From contig BDDD01005897.1 of NCBI GenBank assembly GCA_001972305.1, forward strand, positions 2,984 through 66,983: a stretch of 64,000 bases of DNA, given 5' to 3'. This stretch comes from Cephalotus follicularis. Lineage: Eukaryota; Streptophyta; Magnoliopsida; Oxalidales; Cephalotaceae. Positions 29,477-41,108 of this stretch are shown here, piece after piece. Position 1 is the first letter of the stretch, and each line of letters starts with the position of its first letter. The notes under the pieces are model-generated. The model saw nothing but the letters and a program-made list of their open reading frames with translations, had not been told where the DNA came from and searched no databases. The position numbers were made by a program, and so were the translations under genes.

Positions 29477-31685
29477 TGTTGGGAATGGTAGAAAATCCCC
29501 GGAGCTGAATTCGGACCAAGGGGTGTTAAAAGTGCAAACAAAAAATTCTATCTAATAAACAGTGGAAGAACAAGCTTCTAACACCTACTAATAGGTCCAA
29601 TTCAGCAAGAACAAGTCACAATGATCACCATATCATAAGCATAATTGAATTGGTATTACTCATACATGCAAAAGTGATACACTACATGGAAACATAGAGA
29701 GAGACAAGGAGTTCATACCGTATGGTGATGGCTCCTTCGTTCTTTGCCGGTTCAAGCTTGAGTAGACACCCACCAAGCTTTAAGTTCCTCCAAGTTACCA
29801 GGTTCCAAAACCGCCAACCACTAATGTAGAAAACAACGTCATTGTTTTCTCTTTCTCTCTCTCCCCCCCCTCTCTCACAAAGCTCACAAATAGAAGATTG
29901 GAATTGACAAAAATTGTCAATGACAATCCACCCTAGGCTAGCTACAAACTCAATGAAGAAATCAAGAAAGGATAACACTGTATGTGGCTTGTTTTTCTCT
30001 GAATTCTTATTCGTCTCTCACAAAAAGTCACTATCTTATGTTTTTATGCCAGCCACTTTCTATCTCTCTATTCACCCACTCATGCATTCAAGATCATGCA
30101 GCATCCTCTAAAGAAACATGTTTGCATGATCTTGACGTGCTTTATTCCACTTTCTAATAAGCGAAAACTGCTGGGAGTGGGAGAGAGATCGTGCCCATAT
30201 TGTGCCCACATTAGGTACCCACGTTGCCACTCTAAACGTCGACGCTTTTCCAAAAGCGTTGATGCTTAGACGGGCTAAGCGTCGACGCCTTTCCACAAGG
30301 CATTGACGCTTAGATGTGGTTTAAGCGTTGACGCTTTTCCAAAAAGCGTCGACGCTTTGAAAGTTGGTCAAACATATTTAGTCCAACTCTTATTTAAATG
30401 AGTCCAACTCATTTTAGTGATGTCGCATATCCCTTCGAATATTGATTAAGTAAGATCAAGCAAATGTGTTTCCACAAATTGCAAAATCCATCTAACCGAT
30501 ATTTGATTTTATAAAATTTCACCAAGACTTAATATGTCCAACATATTTATGAAATCATTATCGGACAGGGACCCTATAAAATATTGGTTAGAATCGGTGG
30601 TGTTTATAAATTATCAAAATACCCCTAGGGTTCGGTTAAGTCATTCTAGATAGTCCCAGACCTATTTAAATGTTTCCAGAATAATATCTAATATTATCTA
30701 AATGGGAAAAATTAATCTAATTAATTTTCCCATAATTTATTACACACCGTTGTAACGTGAGACTTTTTAAGTTATCGGTTCGCGTGTACTATAATCCCTT
30801 ATCATACTTGGTCCCGATTGAGGTCTAGGGTAAGGATACGTGTCAATCCTAGATAATACCTCAATGTCTAAAATATCTGATAATTATTAGGATCTTTGGT
30901 AGACTCTCCAGAAATCTAATTTTCAGTCCACCTCAACCTTGGCCAAGGATTTCATTAAGTCCAAAATACAATCAGATCATAATAGGGCCGATCACCTTCG
31001 CTCAGGTGTGACAATCCCATATTGCACACTCGCTTATATTCGTATAGATTCGATCATACCCAAAGACCACCCGATTGTCAGCCCTGTGCAAGAACTGGGT
31101 AAGGTGAAGATCAAAGTATAACCATCTCTATACAATATAAAGCAGTCGCTCAGGTCTAAAGATCAGACGAGTTTGAGAACTTGCTAAGTGACTAACACTT
31201 ATACATAACTGTAACAAGTAGGAGTCACTACTGACACGGGAATATCGACTATCCAAACAGTGTCTCCTACGCGGGTCCTATTCAGTGTACACGCTTCCAG
31301 CGCGCACCCCGTATTTGCCCTAGTGTCCCAACACAGATGGTAGTGAGAGAATCCATCATTCAATTCCAAAAGCAGGCAACATACGCGCAAGTCTATCTGG
31401 TTCACTAATTCCCACAAAGTGAACATATGACTTGGAACTAATTTGACATAAGGAATAAGGTAGCCAATCTCACTGCCTCCATACTTGATATCCAACCTTA
31501 TGTCAGGGCATCACAAGTGTAAGTAGGGAAATTTTAAACTACTTCAATTATGTGATAAAACACAAGTGATATTGCCATAAAAAAAATTAGCACGTGCCAT
31601 ATATCACGAAAAAGATTATTTATATACACAGATGGGTTCAAGACAAAATCCCATCTAATGGCTTGTCGGGTCACCCTGTCTAACA
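29477..31685 (+). mobile_element. Complete solo LTR (2.2 kb, copia-like) inside the Tat-like 5' LTR, target-site duplication GCATT
   Basis: It begins TGTTGGGAATGG, ends CCTGTCTAACA and is bordered by gcatt at 29472-29476 and 31686-31690. The interrupted host LTR reads straight across in its intact 3' partner, which proves the insertion. The long LTR with TGTTGG start fits long-LTR copia lineages such as SIRE. It contains a cluster of GCGTCGACGC words near 30236-30355. A 98-codon frame at 31199-31495 (minus) is inside the LTR and is not called a gene. Confidence 0.92.
30230..30360. repeat. Array of GTCGACGCTT / GCGTTGACGC words
   Basis: At least six near-palindromic units (cgtcgacgcttttccaaaagc and variants) occur in about 125 bases, alternating orientation so that neighbours can pair. 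Related words occur in the solo LTR at 49686-50953. Confidence 0.7.
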
Positions 31686-31763
31686 GCATTGTCGTCTCTT
31701 CCCTAACAAATAAATCTTCTGCATGCCAGAGGATTGTTGTGGAACAATTTTCTGCATCAACAG

Positions 31764-31782
31764 TTGGCGCCGTCTGTGGGAA
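31764..31782 (+). other. Primer-binding site of the Tat-like element
   Basis: TTGGCGCCGTCTGTGGGAA begins one base after the LTR terminus. This is the standard primer-binding sequence wording of plant Tat-lineage gypsy elements. Confidence 0.8.
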
Positions 31783-31802
31783 CTACGTGATTTCATTCGA
31801 CC

Positions 31803-32012
31803 ATGCCACTTAAGAGAACAAACACTGCCGCTGCTCCCAGTCAAGCTCCTCTCACTAGTGAGCAGTTCAACCAGTTTCTCCAAGAGATGGAGAGGCTCAC
31901 AACCTTGCATTGCAAACAACCTGGCCCGTCAAAATCAAGTTGGACCAAGCTGACCAGCCGAACAAGAATTGAAGTTGGTATATACTTCGACATATCAACA
32001 GTTCGACTATGA
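31803..32012 (+). pseudogene. Short gag-like start of the Tat-like element
   Basis: A 69-codon frame begins MPLKRTNTAAAPSQAPLTSE and contains FNQFLQEMERLTTLHC. It sits where Tat gag normally starts, 40 bases after the primer-binding site. It stops before any capsid or zinc-knuckle domain. It is best read as a truncated remnant. Confidence 0.5.
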
Positions 32013-32254
32013 ACCCGCATAGAATATCGGGGGTTCCACTCCCCCGTGAGCGGATGGGGGTCCCGCTACCCGGTCAGAGGGCGAGGGCTCTAGGGTAGCG
32101 CCCCCGAAAGGTCACCAGAAATATTAAATGGTACAACAAGCACAAGCCTCACAAGAGGCCAGGCGAAACACGCTAAGGGGGGCAAGATGCCCTCCAAGAC
32201 GGTCAGAGATTGATACATCTCTGAGGACAGAGTCTTCCAGTGCAAGGAATCAGA

Positions 32255-32720
32255 CCTCGGTACTCGAAGCCAGACCTCGGAGATGGAAGTCAGAGCACAA
32301 AATCTCGAAGCCAGACCTCGAAGATGGAATTCAGAGCACAAAAGCTCGAAGCCAAACCTCGGAGATGGAAGTCAGAGCACAAAAGCTCGAAGCCAGACCT
32401 TGGGAGATGGAAGTCAGAGTACAAAAGCTCAAAGCCAGACCTTAGAGATGGAATTCAGAGCACAAAAGATTGAAGCCAGACCTTGGAGATGGAAGTTAGA
32501 GCACAACATCTCGAAGCCAAACCTTGGAGATGAAATTCAGAGCACAAAAGCTCGAAGCCAGACCTTGGAGAGTGAAGTCAGAGCACAAAAGCTCGAAGCC
32601 AGACCTCGGAGATGGAAGTCAGGCCTCGGAGATGGAAGTCAAAGTATAAAAGCTCAAAGCCAGACCTCGAAGATGGATGTCAGAGCACAAAAGCTCAAAG
32701 CCAGACCTCAAAATTAGAGG
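32255..32720 (+). repeat. 41-base tandem array in the Tat-like interior
   Basis: About eleven imperfect units follow the pattern aagccagacctcggagatgg then aagtcagagcacaaaagctc. The unit length is not a multiple of three, so all three frames cycle through the same peptides and stay open in parallel over a long stretch. That explains the overlapping open frames at 32128-32717 and argues against them being a selected protein. Confidence 0.88.
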
Positions 32721-32749
32721 TCAAAGTTTGAAAACTCAAAACCATAGAA

Positions 32750-33055
32750 GACTCCCACGAGGAGCATCAGAGAAGACTCACACGAGGAACATCAGAGAAG
32801 ACTCCCAAGAGGAACACCAGAGAAGACTCCCAAAAGGAGCACCAGAGAAAACTCTCAATAGGAGTACTAGAGAAGACTCTCATGAGGAGCATCAGAAAAG
32901 ACTCCCAGTAGAAGTACCAGAGGAGTACCAGAGAAGACTCCCAAGAGGAGCACCAGAGAAAACTTCCAATAGGAGTACTAGAAAAGACTCCCAAGAGGAG
33001 CACCAGAGAAAACTTCCAAGAGGAGTACCAGAAAAGACTCCTACGGGGGCAAATC
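32750..33055 (+). repeat. 25-base tandem array in the Tat-like interior
   Basis: Twelve or so units alternate agaagactcccaa (13) and gaggagcaccag (12). Three units make 75 bases, so the translated frame repeats every 25 residues (EDSQEEHQRRLPKGAPEK style). It follows directly on the 41-base array. No known domain was recognised. Confidence 0.88.
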
Positions 33056-33688
33056 AACGAAAAACTTCCAAGGAAGCAAAAATCCTGGTCTGTAAACCCG
33101 TAAGAACTTATAGACTAGACCTAAACTATCGTATCTTGATCTGTGAACACGTAAGAACTCGCAAAGGTCAAGAAGTAGGCTGAGAGCTTTGATACAAGTG
33201 CCCCCATGAGGGGCTAGAAAGCTCAGTCGACCTAGTCTGAAAAATATCAGACCAGTACGAGATCCTGCTCTGCAAACTCATAAGAACTTGTTGGACCAGA
33301 AACAAATCTTGGTCTGTGAACACATAAGAACTCGCAAAGGTCAAGTCCTGTAGCCTGAGCGCTTTGATACAAGTGCCTCCATGAGGGTCTAAAAAGCTCA
33401 GGCGACATCCAAATCTCAACCAGACTAAAGCTTTAGAACAAGCTTCTCAAAGACTTCTACGGAAGCACTAAGACTCCCAAGAGGAGCAACATGAGCAAAG
33501 CTTTAATACAGGTCCACAGCTCTGCCAAGCTTGAATACAAATTTCAAGAAGACTCTCAAGAGAGCAATCAGAGCAGGTTCGCACCTCTGTAAAGCTTCAA
33601 TACATGCATCTAAGGTCTACTCAGACCACCTCGCAAATGCTCCTCCTCCTCTGCAAGTACATAAAAGGAGGACCAAGGGGGCATATAA

Positions 33689-34170
33689 TGTGGAAAAAAA
33701 ATCTGATATAGTCTAAACAAATAAGGCACTGACACATGTCCAATATCTCCTCTATCAAATGGCCTAAAAATATGGTCATAAGGAGATAACGTCAGCCTTT
33801 AAGAAGATAAGGAAATGGTCAATAAATCATGTCATTTCTTAGGGACCAATAAATCCACCTCCTTAAAGTTAGCGGATCAGTTACAATTCTAGAAAATGAT
33901 ATATACCCCCTACAACAATTTACACAGGTGAGTCAGTTTCTCTCAGACATATACACTCTTCTTCTCTGTCAACACTAACTTTATCATCGAATGGTCCCCG
34001 GGAGTAAAATTCCTGGGACTTTGATAGTTTATTCAATGTGTGTGCAGGGAAAACCAAAGAACGCAGGAAGCAGACTACCGCCTCACACTCTTCAGAGCAT
34101 CGTCGTCTCCCCAACAAATAAATCTTCAGCACGCCGGAGGACTGTTGTGGAACAAATTTCTGCATCAACA
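33689..34170 (+). mobile_element. 3' LTR of the Tat-like element
   Basis: It is intact at 482 bases and aligns end to end with the split 5' LTR with scattered substitutions (for example tgcattgacacg versus ggcactgacaca). The divergence appears to be several percent by eye, so the element is not very young. Confidence 0.85.
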
Positions 34171-36160
34171 ATCATATACAATATTTAGTATATATCATTG
34201 TANTTTTCTTTCTGTTTTGAAGAACTTTCTGTTTTAAAATGCTTTTCTGAAACTCTGTTCTGCTGAACCTACGAGGTGAGTCTCTGTTGGAAGGCTTGGC
34301 CTTGTAGCGGGCGTGACAGATTCTAGCGGGTCGGTCCGGGCGTCACAGTTTGGTATCAGAGCTTTTGGTTTTCAGATTCTCTAGACTCATCTGCATATCA
34401 TGCATTCTGGTAGGCATTCATTCTGAGTTCTGGTATAAGTGTGGGTAGCATGCCTTGTGGTCGTGAAATCATCTTGTGGTAGACTTTGAGTTTGGGCTCG
34501 ACCCAAATGTTCTGGAGTCTGAGATTTCTGTTCTGGATTTCTCTGTTGCAACAGAGTTGTTGCTGGGGTGTCATACCCTTATTCCCCCTGTTCTGATATG
34601 GTAGATCTGACATGTCTGCTGATGATCTGAAGTTCTGATTCTGTTACTGAAGTTGTTGGTTGGTTATATATGATGTTATAGAAATAGAACTTGTTAATTC
34701 GGAAAATTTCAAGGTTCGAGTTTAGTATGTTTATCTGTTTTGTGGTATTGTGATTAAGTCTCTGATGAGGTTCTGGTCAATGTCTGATTTTCTGTCTGAT
34801 GGAGTTCCTTGTTAAGGGGGATATGTTTGAGAGTCAATAGATTCTGATGAATGTGATGTTCTGCTGTACAGTAAATGTCGAATAGTTGATGTGATTGATC
34901 CATCATTCTGGAAAGTTTTATGATTGTGTATATTTTGTGAGTTGTAGTACGAGGAGATATGATGTGGAGTTCTTTGATAAATGTCTCTTGAGCTTATAAG
35001 TATGATTAGTTGAATCAGGTTGAATTGACCTTCTGGATTCAATATTTCTGCTTGATGATTTATTTCGTGACTATGGTATGAAATGAGTAAGTGTAGATAA
35101 GTGAATGCAGAGGAAATCTGTATTGTGGCCTTAAGGTTATAAGAATGCTTTGTTTGCAGACTCTTCTGATCTGATTAGACTTGAGTTGCATTTCGATGAC
35201 TTTAGTTTTAACCTCTGCAAGTCATGTGGGAGACTTGATGATAGGAAATGAGGATCTGTAAAGTAGTAATATGTTAGTAGGGTTCTCGATATGCTTATGT
35301 GATATCGATGACTACAATATGAGTTCTGCTGATTTGGTGGCTGTTAAGGATCCTTAGAATCTGTTAAAAGTTCTGAAATGATTAAATTTTTATGTTGAAT
35401 TGAAGTTCCTAGATGATGAAAATGATACGAGTTCTAATGATATGTTATGAATAATAACATGATTCTCTTGATAAGAGCAAGTTGTTATAAGTTTTCTGCA
35501 GTCTCTGTATAGTTATGAATCTGGTAATGTTGAGGATTATAGTATAATATTTCTGATCAAATGTCTGTTAAGGATCTGTATCCGTGACTTAAAGTTTTGA
35601 CGCGATCTGTTTATAGAATGAACTTGAGGTTTCTGATTGATATAATCTTGCGAGTTAAGATACCTTGTGAATTATGCTTGGAGGAAAACTTTTCTAGTTA
35701 TGGTGTCAAAATCTGATAGTGATGTGTAAATGGTTCTGATGTGTATAGAAGCGATTGTCGAAAGTTTTTGGTGATCTAATTTCTGTATTGTGGAAAAGTT
35801 ACTATGAGTTCAATCTTCTGTTTTGTCAGCCTTTGGAGTTCTGCGAATTTCGAGGACGAAATTCTGTTAAGGGAGATATGTTTGTGACATCCGTGTCCTT
35901 ATACGGTCGGTGTCTATGAGCCTACGGGGCTTCTGTCTATCTGTCTGTCTGTTTTTCTGACAATTGTTACATGTGCATCACGACATTTATAAATTTTTAC
36001 CATTTCGATTTCATTATGAGGGTTTTTCGCGTAATAACTAAGTTTTATCTGCTGAAAAATTTAATGATGTTTTTTTTCTAAAACTGCTGCTGATTTCGGA
36101 AAATAGGCCAAGTGGTATGTCCTAAACATCCAATAACGTATATTATATATATAATAAAGT
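34171..36160 (+). mobile_element. Deleted Tekay-like gypsy element (LTR end, PBS, leader, 3' end, 3' LTR start)
   Basis: A 5' LTR end (...ccgggcgtcaca) lies at 34347 and is followed by tggtatcagagc at 34351-34362, complementary to initiator-Met tRNA. At 35846-35875 aatttcgaggacgaaattct then gttaagggag matches the usual end of chromovirus pol plus the polypurine tract. A 3' LTR starts about 35879 (TGTTTGTGACATCC). The 1.5 kb between is AT-rich with many ttctgat words and no gag or pol, so nearly the entire coding region is missing. The LTR outer limits are uncertain. A single ambiguous base is at 34203. Confidence 0.7.
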
Positions 36161-36530
36161 TTCGCGATTTCATCGTTTGTACGGAATACCGACGGCGTAT
36201 GAAAACGTATGTCTCTATTATTACTTTAGCGTATTACTTATATGTGCTGATCACCATATACGTGGTGTGAAACATTGTTTTGATTTATTGTTCTTGAGGT
36301 ACCATTTGTCTACTAGAATTGACCGAGACTTAATGGGAACCTATATATTTAACGGTATCACCTTACGATGTATAGGTGAGAACCCGTTTACTATTTTATA
36401 TATTTACATTATTTGTTTTATGATCAATTTTAGTTATTACAATTATCTAATACTTGATCCATTTAATAATGCAAGTAAGGATATTATCATATATATATAT
36501 ATATTTATTATTGCAAACCATTATCATCAC

Positions 36531-36700
36531 GTGAGGTGGTGACTTAGTGGTAGGAAGCCGCTCGTTCATACATGAGATCCGACGTTCGACTCTCTGAAAG
36601 TCCCATTATGCTCAAGTGGTCTCATACCCTGATTAAATAGGGGAAAAATGAGTGTGACCTATGATTGCACCAATGAGGTCCCAAATTTTTTTTTATTGCA
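36531..36700 (+). repeat. tRNA-derived SINE-like element
   Basis: An A-box-like tgacttagtgg (36540-36550) and B-box-like gttcgactc (36584-36592) are spaced as in a tRNA. The element continues through 'gtctcataccctgattaaat' and ends in a T-rich tract. Possible flanking duplication words are ttattgcaa at 36507-36515 and ttattgcag near 36700. It lies just upstream of the copia gag. Confidence 0.55.
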
Positions 36701-36764
36701 GTAAACTTTATTTATTTACTATGCTTAAATGAAATTTATTTTTATCTTTTGATTCAGTGTAAAA

Positions 36765-37832
36765 ATGACAAACATTGAAAATCAAAAATTTATTACTCTT
36801 GATATTTCTGAAAAGAATTATCTATCATGGGTACTTGATGTGAAACTGCATTTGAGTGCTAAGAAATTAAGGCACACAATTGATGAAGATAATGCAGTAT
36901 CAAATGAGGAACGCGCCACTACGCTGATTTTCCTAAGGCATCATATTGATGATGGCCTGAAATATAAATATTTAACTGTTGAAAATCCGCTTGAACTGTG
37001 AAAAAACCTAAATGATAGGTTTGAGCATTTGAAAGTTGTTGTACTGCCAAAGGCATTGAATGATTGGTCACAGCTACGATATCAAGATTTCAAAACAGTT
37101 TCGGAATATAATTCCACGTTGTTCAAAATTGTATCACAATTAAAGATGTGTGGTGAAGTTATCACCGAGGATATGTTGCTGGAGAAAACATATCGAACAT
37201 TTCATGCATCCAATGTATTACTGCAACAACAGTATAGGTTGCACGGGTTCAAGAAATATCATGAACTAATTGGATCTCTTCTTATTGCGGAGCAAAATAA
37301 TGAATTACTCCTGCAAAATCATGAAAATCGTCCGACTGATTCAGCCAATTTACCAGAGGTAAATGCGACTTCGTCTCATTTTGGAGGACGAGGAAGAGGA
37401 CGTGGATGAGGACGTGGAAGAGGACGTGACAGTGGAAGAAATCAAAATTTCTTGGGGCCACGTAATAATAATAGCATGAAATGGCAAAATCCTGATACAA
37501 AACAACGTCAAAAGTGGCACAATCCTAGGCAATCCAGTAATGATGAACAAACCCAAAATAGAAAGGGTAATTACAACCGATGTGGTATGGAAGGTCATTG
37601 GTACTGTGCTTGTCGCACAGCGAAGCATTGGGTCGACTTATATCAAGCTTCTCTAAAAGAGAAAGACAAACGGATTGAAACAAATTTTATAGGTCATTGT
37701 GACCCTTTGAAAACTACGCAATCAGACTTTGGTTCAATGGGTATAACCCATTTGGACATTGCTGATTTCGTAATTGATCCAAACGAGAAAATGAATCAAG
37801 TGATTGTCGATGAAGACTTCCATCTCGGTTGA
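36765..37832 (+). pseudogene. Copia gag with zinc knuckle (broken)
   Basis: It starts MTNIENQKFITLDISEKNY. An in-frame stop (36999) breaks it after ENPLEL, and another TGA follows a Gly-Arg repeat near 37407. A CCHC-like knuckle (CGMEGHWYCACRTAKH) lies at about 37581. Its first Cys is changed (NRCG in place of CYRCG), so the knuckle is probably inactive. The tail THLDIADFVIDPNEK is familiar from this copia gag family. Confidence 0.8.
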
Positions 37833-37949
37833 TGTTATGTGCTATTGTTTTAATGTTTGTCACTTTTGAATAAAGTGCTTATGAAGTTAAATATAACATA
37901 TTTATATTTATTAATAACATGTGTATTTTTATCTATAGATCATCATATA

Positions 37950-38439
37950 ATGGATATTGGAGATATATGCATAACCGACAGTGCAACAACACACATAATA
38001 CTCCAGAGTGAAAAATATTTTTCACATTTAACAATAGCAAAGGCTAATGTCAGAACAATTTCTGGTACATTAGACCTAATTGAAGGTTCTGGGATGGCCA
38101 GCTTTGTGTTATCAAATGGAACACAAATGCGCATCATAGATGCTTTATATTCGACAAAGCCTAGAAGAAACTTGCTTAGTTTCAAAGATATTCGCCGTAA
38201 TGGTATCATATTGAAACCACAAATGAAAATGGTAAAGAATATCTTTATATCACTGGTAATGCTTCTGGCCGAAAGCAAATATTGGAGAAACTCTCTGAGC
38301 TTTCTTCTGGGCTATACATTATGAAAATTAGAGCAATTGAATCTCATTATGTTGTGGATTCAAAAGTCATAGACTTAAAAGGGTTCATGATTTGGCATGA
38401 ACGGCTAGGCCACCCAGGTGTGACAATGATGCGTCGAAT
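37950..38439 (+). pseudogene. Copia protease and GAG-pre-integrase start (broken)
   Basis: The protease active-site region ITDSATTHIILQ (usual form DSGTTHTI) is at about 37973. The pre-integrase motif HERLGHPGVTMMRRI ends exactly where the solo LTR enters at 38440-38445. A frameshift lies near 38270 between the two. Confidence 0.75.
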
Positions 38440-38444
38440 CATTG

Positions 38445-41108
38445 TGTAATACCCAGAATTTTTGTGACATATGTGGGTATAAATGTACTGTATTTTAAGG
38501 AATAATATTTCCAGCCCAAATTGTATTATTATTGGACTGTGATTGATTTAATAAAGAAATGACTTTTGGGCCTTGAATGAAATTATGTGGTATTGGACTA
38601 AATAGTAATGGACTTGGGGCTTGAAATGGTTTTAAAAGAGAAATGAGAAGTTAGGAAGCTGGCCCAAATTCTCTTAACTCTCAGCCCACGCCATGAAGAA
38701 ATGGCAGCCCAAAAATGGTGGAGCATTAACTGGAGGAGTGTAGTGAATTATAGAGAATTCCATTAACTAGCTATAAAAATGTGAGAAAGGAATGTGGGGA
38801 CGATTTTCGGTGATTTTGAAGGAAGAAGACAAGAGATGTCATTTTTCAGAATATTCTTATCTCCCTCCTTTTGCCTTTAAATTCCCCACTCTCAATCTCA
38901 AGGGAGCCATGAAAGGAGAAGCTGTGGAGGTGAAGAGGACGATCCAGAGAGCAAGGGAAGGACCAGTGGAGAAGGGAGCCCAGCGTAAGGCAAGCAGCAA
39001 TTGAAAATATTGTGCAGAGCAAAGGAAAGCTTTTTTTCACTCCAAAGGATCTGAGGTAGGGTCTCCTACCAGCACCCCCCTAATAATTTTAATTAATGTG
39101 TTTGTGGTTACCAGTATGGTATGAATGTGTTAAAAACACAAGGATAAAATATCCTCTTCTCTGAATGAATGAGTGGAAGGTAGACCGTACATAATAGTTC
39201 CCTGGGCATAATAAATTAAATGTGTATAGGCTGACAATAGTATAATGATAGTACCTAAAATGCCTAATGTCTATGCGAGCCATGCCCATACGCTGGGCAC
39301 ATCAAATAGATGTCTAAGCATAAACCGTGCGTCATAAACATGCCATACGTGTATGTGTTTAACGCATTTTTACGAGCGTCCCTGTATGGCGTGCGTTATA
39401 GCAAACACCCAAGGACGCGATGCCATGACAAGCCCTTCTCTGCCATGGTGCCGAGCAGTACGCCATGCTCGTTACCGTCATATGCCCGTGGAGCCGTGCC
39501 CGAGGTGATGTGCCGAGACGACCAGGCGCCGAGGTGCCAAACCGCCTGAGGAGCCGTGCCCGAGGTGCCACGTGCCGAGGTACTGAGGTGCGCCACACAT
39601 ACGCCTGGGGTGCGCCCAACTGCCGGGGACGTTACTGTCCCCTGCTCACGTTCCGTCCTCTGAAAATGCTCGAGGACGCCATTGCCCCTTCATGTGTACT
39701 GTTCACAGCAAAACGCCAGAGGTGCCATCGCCCGGAGACAAGTGCAGAGGAAGCCAGTGTCCCCTACCATGCGTCTTCTCCACTGTAATGCCCGGGGACC
39801 CCAAGTACAGAGGACGCCACTGTCCTCTGCATGCGCCTTCACCAGCGCTAACGCCCGAGGACACCTGCGGGGGACGCACCGGCACTAACTCCAGGGGTGC
39901 CGTGGTGATACTACTGAGCTGCCAGGGTGTCAAGCGCTTACCTGCTCTACAACCCCATGCACTCCGTACGCCATTTACCTGGATATGCAATGGCGGGGTG
40001 GGCCAAACATGCATGTGTTCTGGACATGCATGTAGGCTAGCACAATAAGAAAGAGTTAAAGTATATATATGTGCTCGAACGGTGCATTTTGTGTGATTAT
40101 TCGACGCCAAGCCCGCCTCTTTGCTAATGATGACCGTTTATAAATGTATATATTAGCGCCTGGGCTCGCCCATTTTATGCATGGATGTCAGGCTTGGGCC
40201 TAGTACATGCACAGTGCTTCTTATGGCATAAATTAATAAATGAAGTGGAACGGTTAGATTATATTAAGGTATGGTTTAATGTAGTGATAAAGGCAGACTC
40301 TATGGTAAAATGTTAATGTAAAATTGATTTGCTAATAATGTAATGGACTGGATCACCGTCGAGATAAGCCCTACGGGGATCACTGACCGAGATGAGCCAG
40401 TAAGGCTATTTTCTGAGATGACCTAATGGGTCACCAAATTGAGCTGAACCAGGTGGGTCACCGAAATAGAACAGTGGATCACCGGCCGAGATGAGCCACA
40501 CTGACTGAATGATTATTATTGCCTAAATTGTAATGTTTATTCCTCCCTGCTTCTTTGCCTTCCACGTCTGGAGTGCGTCATCGCTCCTTCTTAAGCGGGG
40601 AGTGCCGCGGAAGGATTTATATGGACTGTTATTGAATGCTAATGATTAATATGGAATGAATGAATGTATTTCACTGTTCTTACTGCATCTCTCATTGCAT
40701 ACATATTTATATCTGCTGTATTGCACTCCACACATGCATGGGTAGGGGTTCCTACACAACCAGTGGTTGCTGACCCATTACATTTTTAATGTCATGGGTC
40801 AGGTACAGGTGGAGCCTCGCAGCAAGCCGAAGACTGAACCAGAGTAAGTCTCCTCCTCCCAGTTGCAGTTCGACGATCTTGGAGTTTTATGATATGATTG
40901 TATAATGATCTGCCGGTCTGTGGCAGAGCAATCATTTAAATAATATTGTACGAACTGGGTTCTATCCACGAAATTTATTATTTTGATTTTTCGCATGCAC
41001 TATTTTTATTGATTTAAATGTTTTAAATTTTCCTGTAATTTTATTGAATGACACTGTTAGCAGCGCGTCAAATCTTGGGGGTTGACCCCTGGAGTTTGGG
41101 GCGTTACA
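38445..41108 (+). mobile_element. Complete solo LTR, family A (2.66 kb), inside the copia element; target-site duplication CATTG
   Basis: It begins TGTAATACCCAGAATTTTTG, ends TTTGGGGCGTTACA and is flanked by cattg at 38440-38444 and 41109-41113. Removing it restores the continuity of the pre-integrase region (HERLGHP...SHGHPLKKQ...CVACSQEK). The internal order is the same as in the other family-A copies: GC-rich core about 39380-40000, GATCACC array 40350-40505, palindrome near 40770-40800. There is no internal coding region and no second LTR. Confidence 0.94.

Larger units (their letters stand above)
29066..34170 (+). mobile_element. Non-autonomous Tat-like LTR retrotransposon (5' LTR split by a later insertion)
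   Basis: The 5' LTR is 29066-29476 plus 31691-31762 (483 bases). The 3' LTR is 33689-34170 (482 bases), so the two agree in length once the nested insertion is set aside. Both start TGTGG(G)AAAAA..ATCTGATATAG and end GCATCAACA. The primer-binding site TTGGCGCCGTCTGTGGGAA directly follows the 5' LTR, and a purine-rich ggaggaccaaggggg precedes the 3' LTR. The 1.93-kb interior has only a short gag-like start and two tandem arrays, with no protease, reverse transcriptase or integrase. It must have moved, if at all, with enzymes from a relative. No matching target duplication was found (attga versus atcat). Confidence 0.88.

Noticed and set aside
31199..31495. 98-codon minus-strand frame
   Set aside because: It lies wholly inside the solo LTR at 29477-31685, where no gene is expected, and has no recognised motif.
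32255..33055. CRISPR-like look of regularly spaced repeats
   Set aside because: Repeats are contiguous and imperfect with no unique spacers, in a plant retroelement with LTRs and primer site.
32128..33183. Long charged repeat proteins (105, 144 and 168 codons)
   Set aside because: Open frames arise from 41-base and 25-base arrays in more than one frame at once. They lie in a non-autonomous element without capsid or enzyme domains.
36540..36592. A tRNA gene
   Set aside because: Only the A and B boxes match. The arms do not fold into a full cloverleaf with a 3' acceptor stem, so it is SINE-like.
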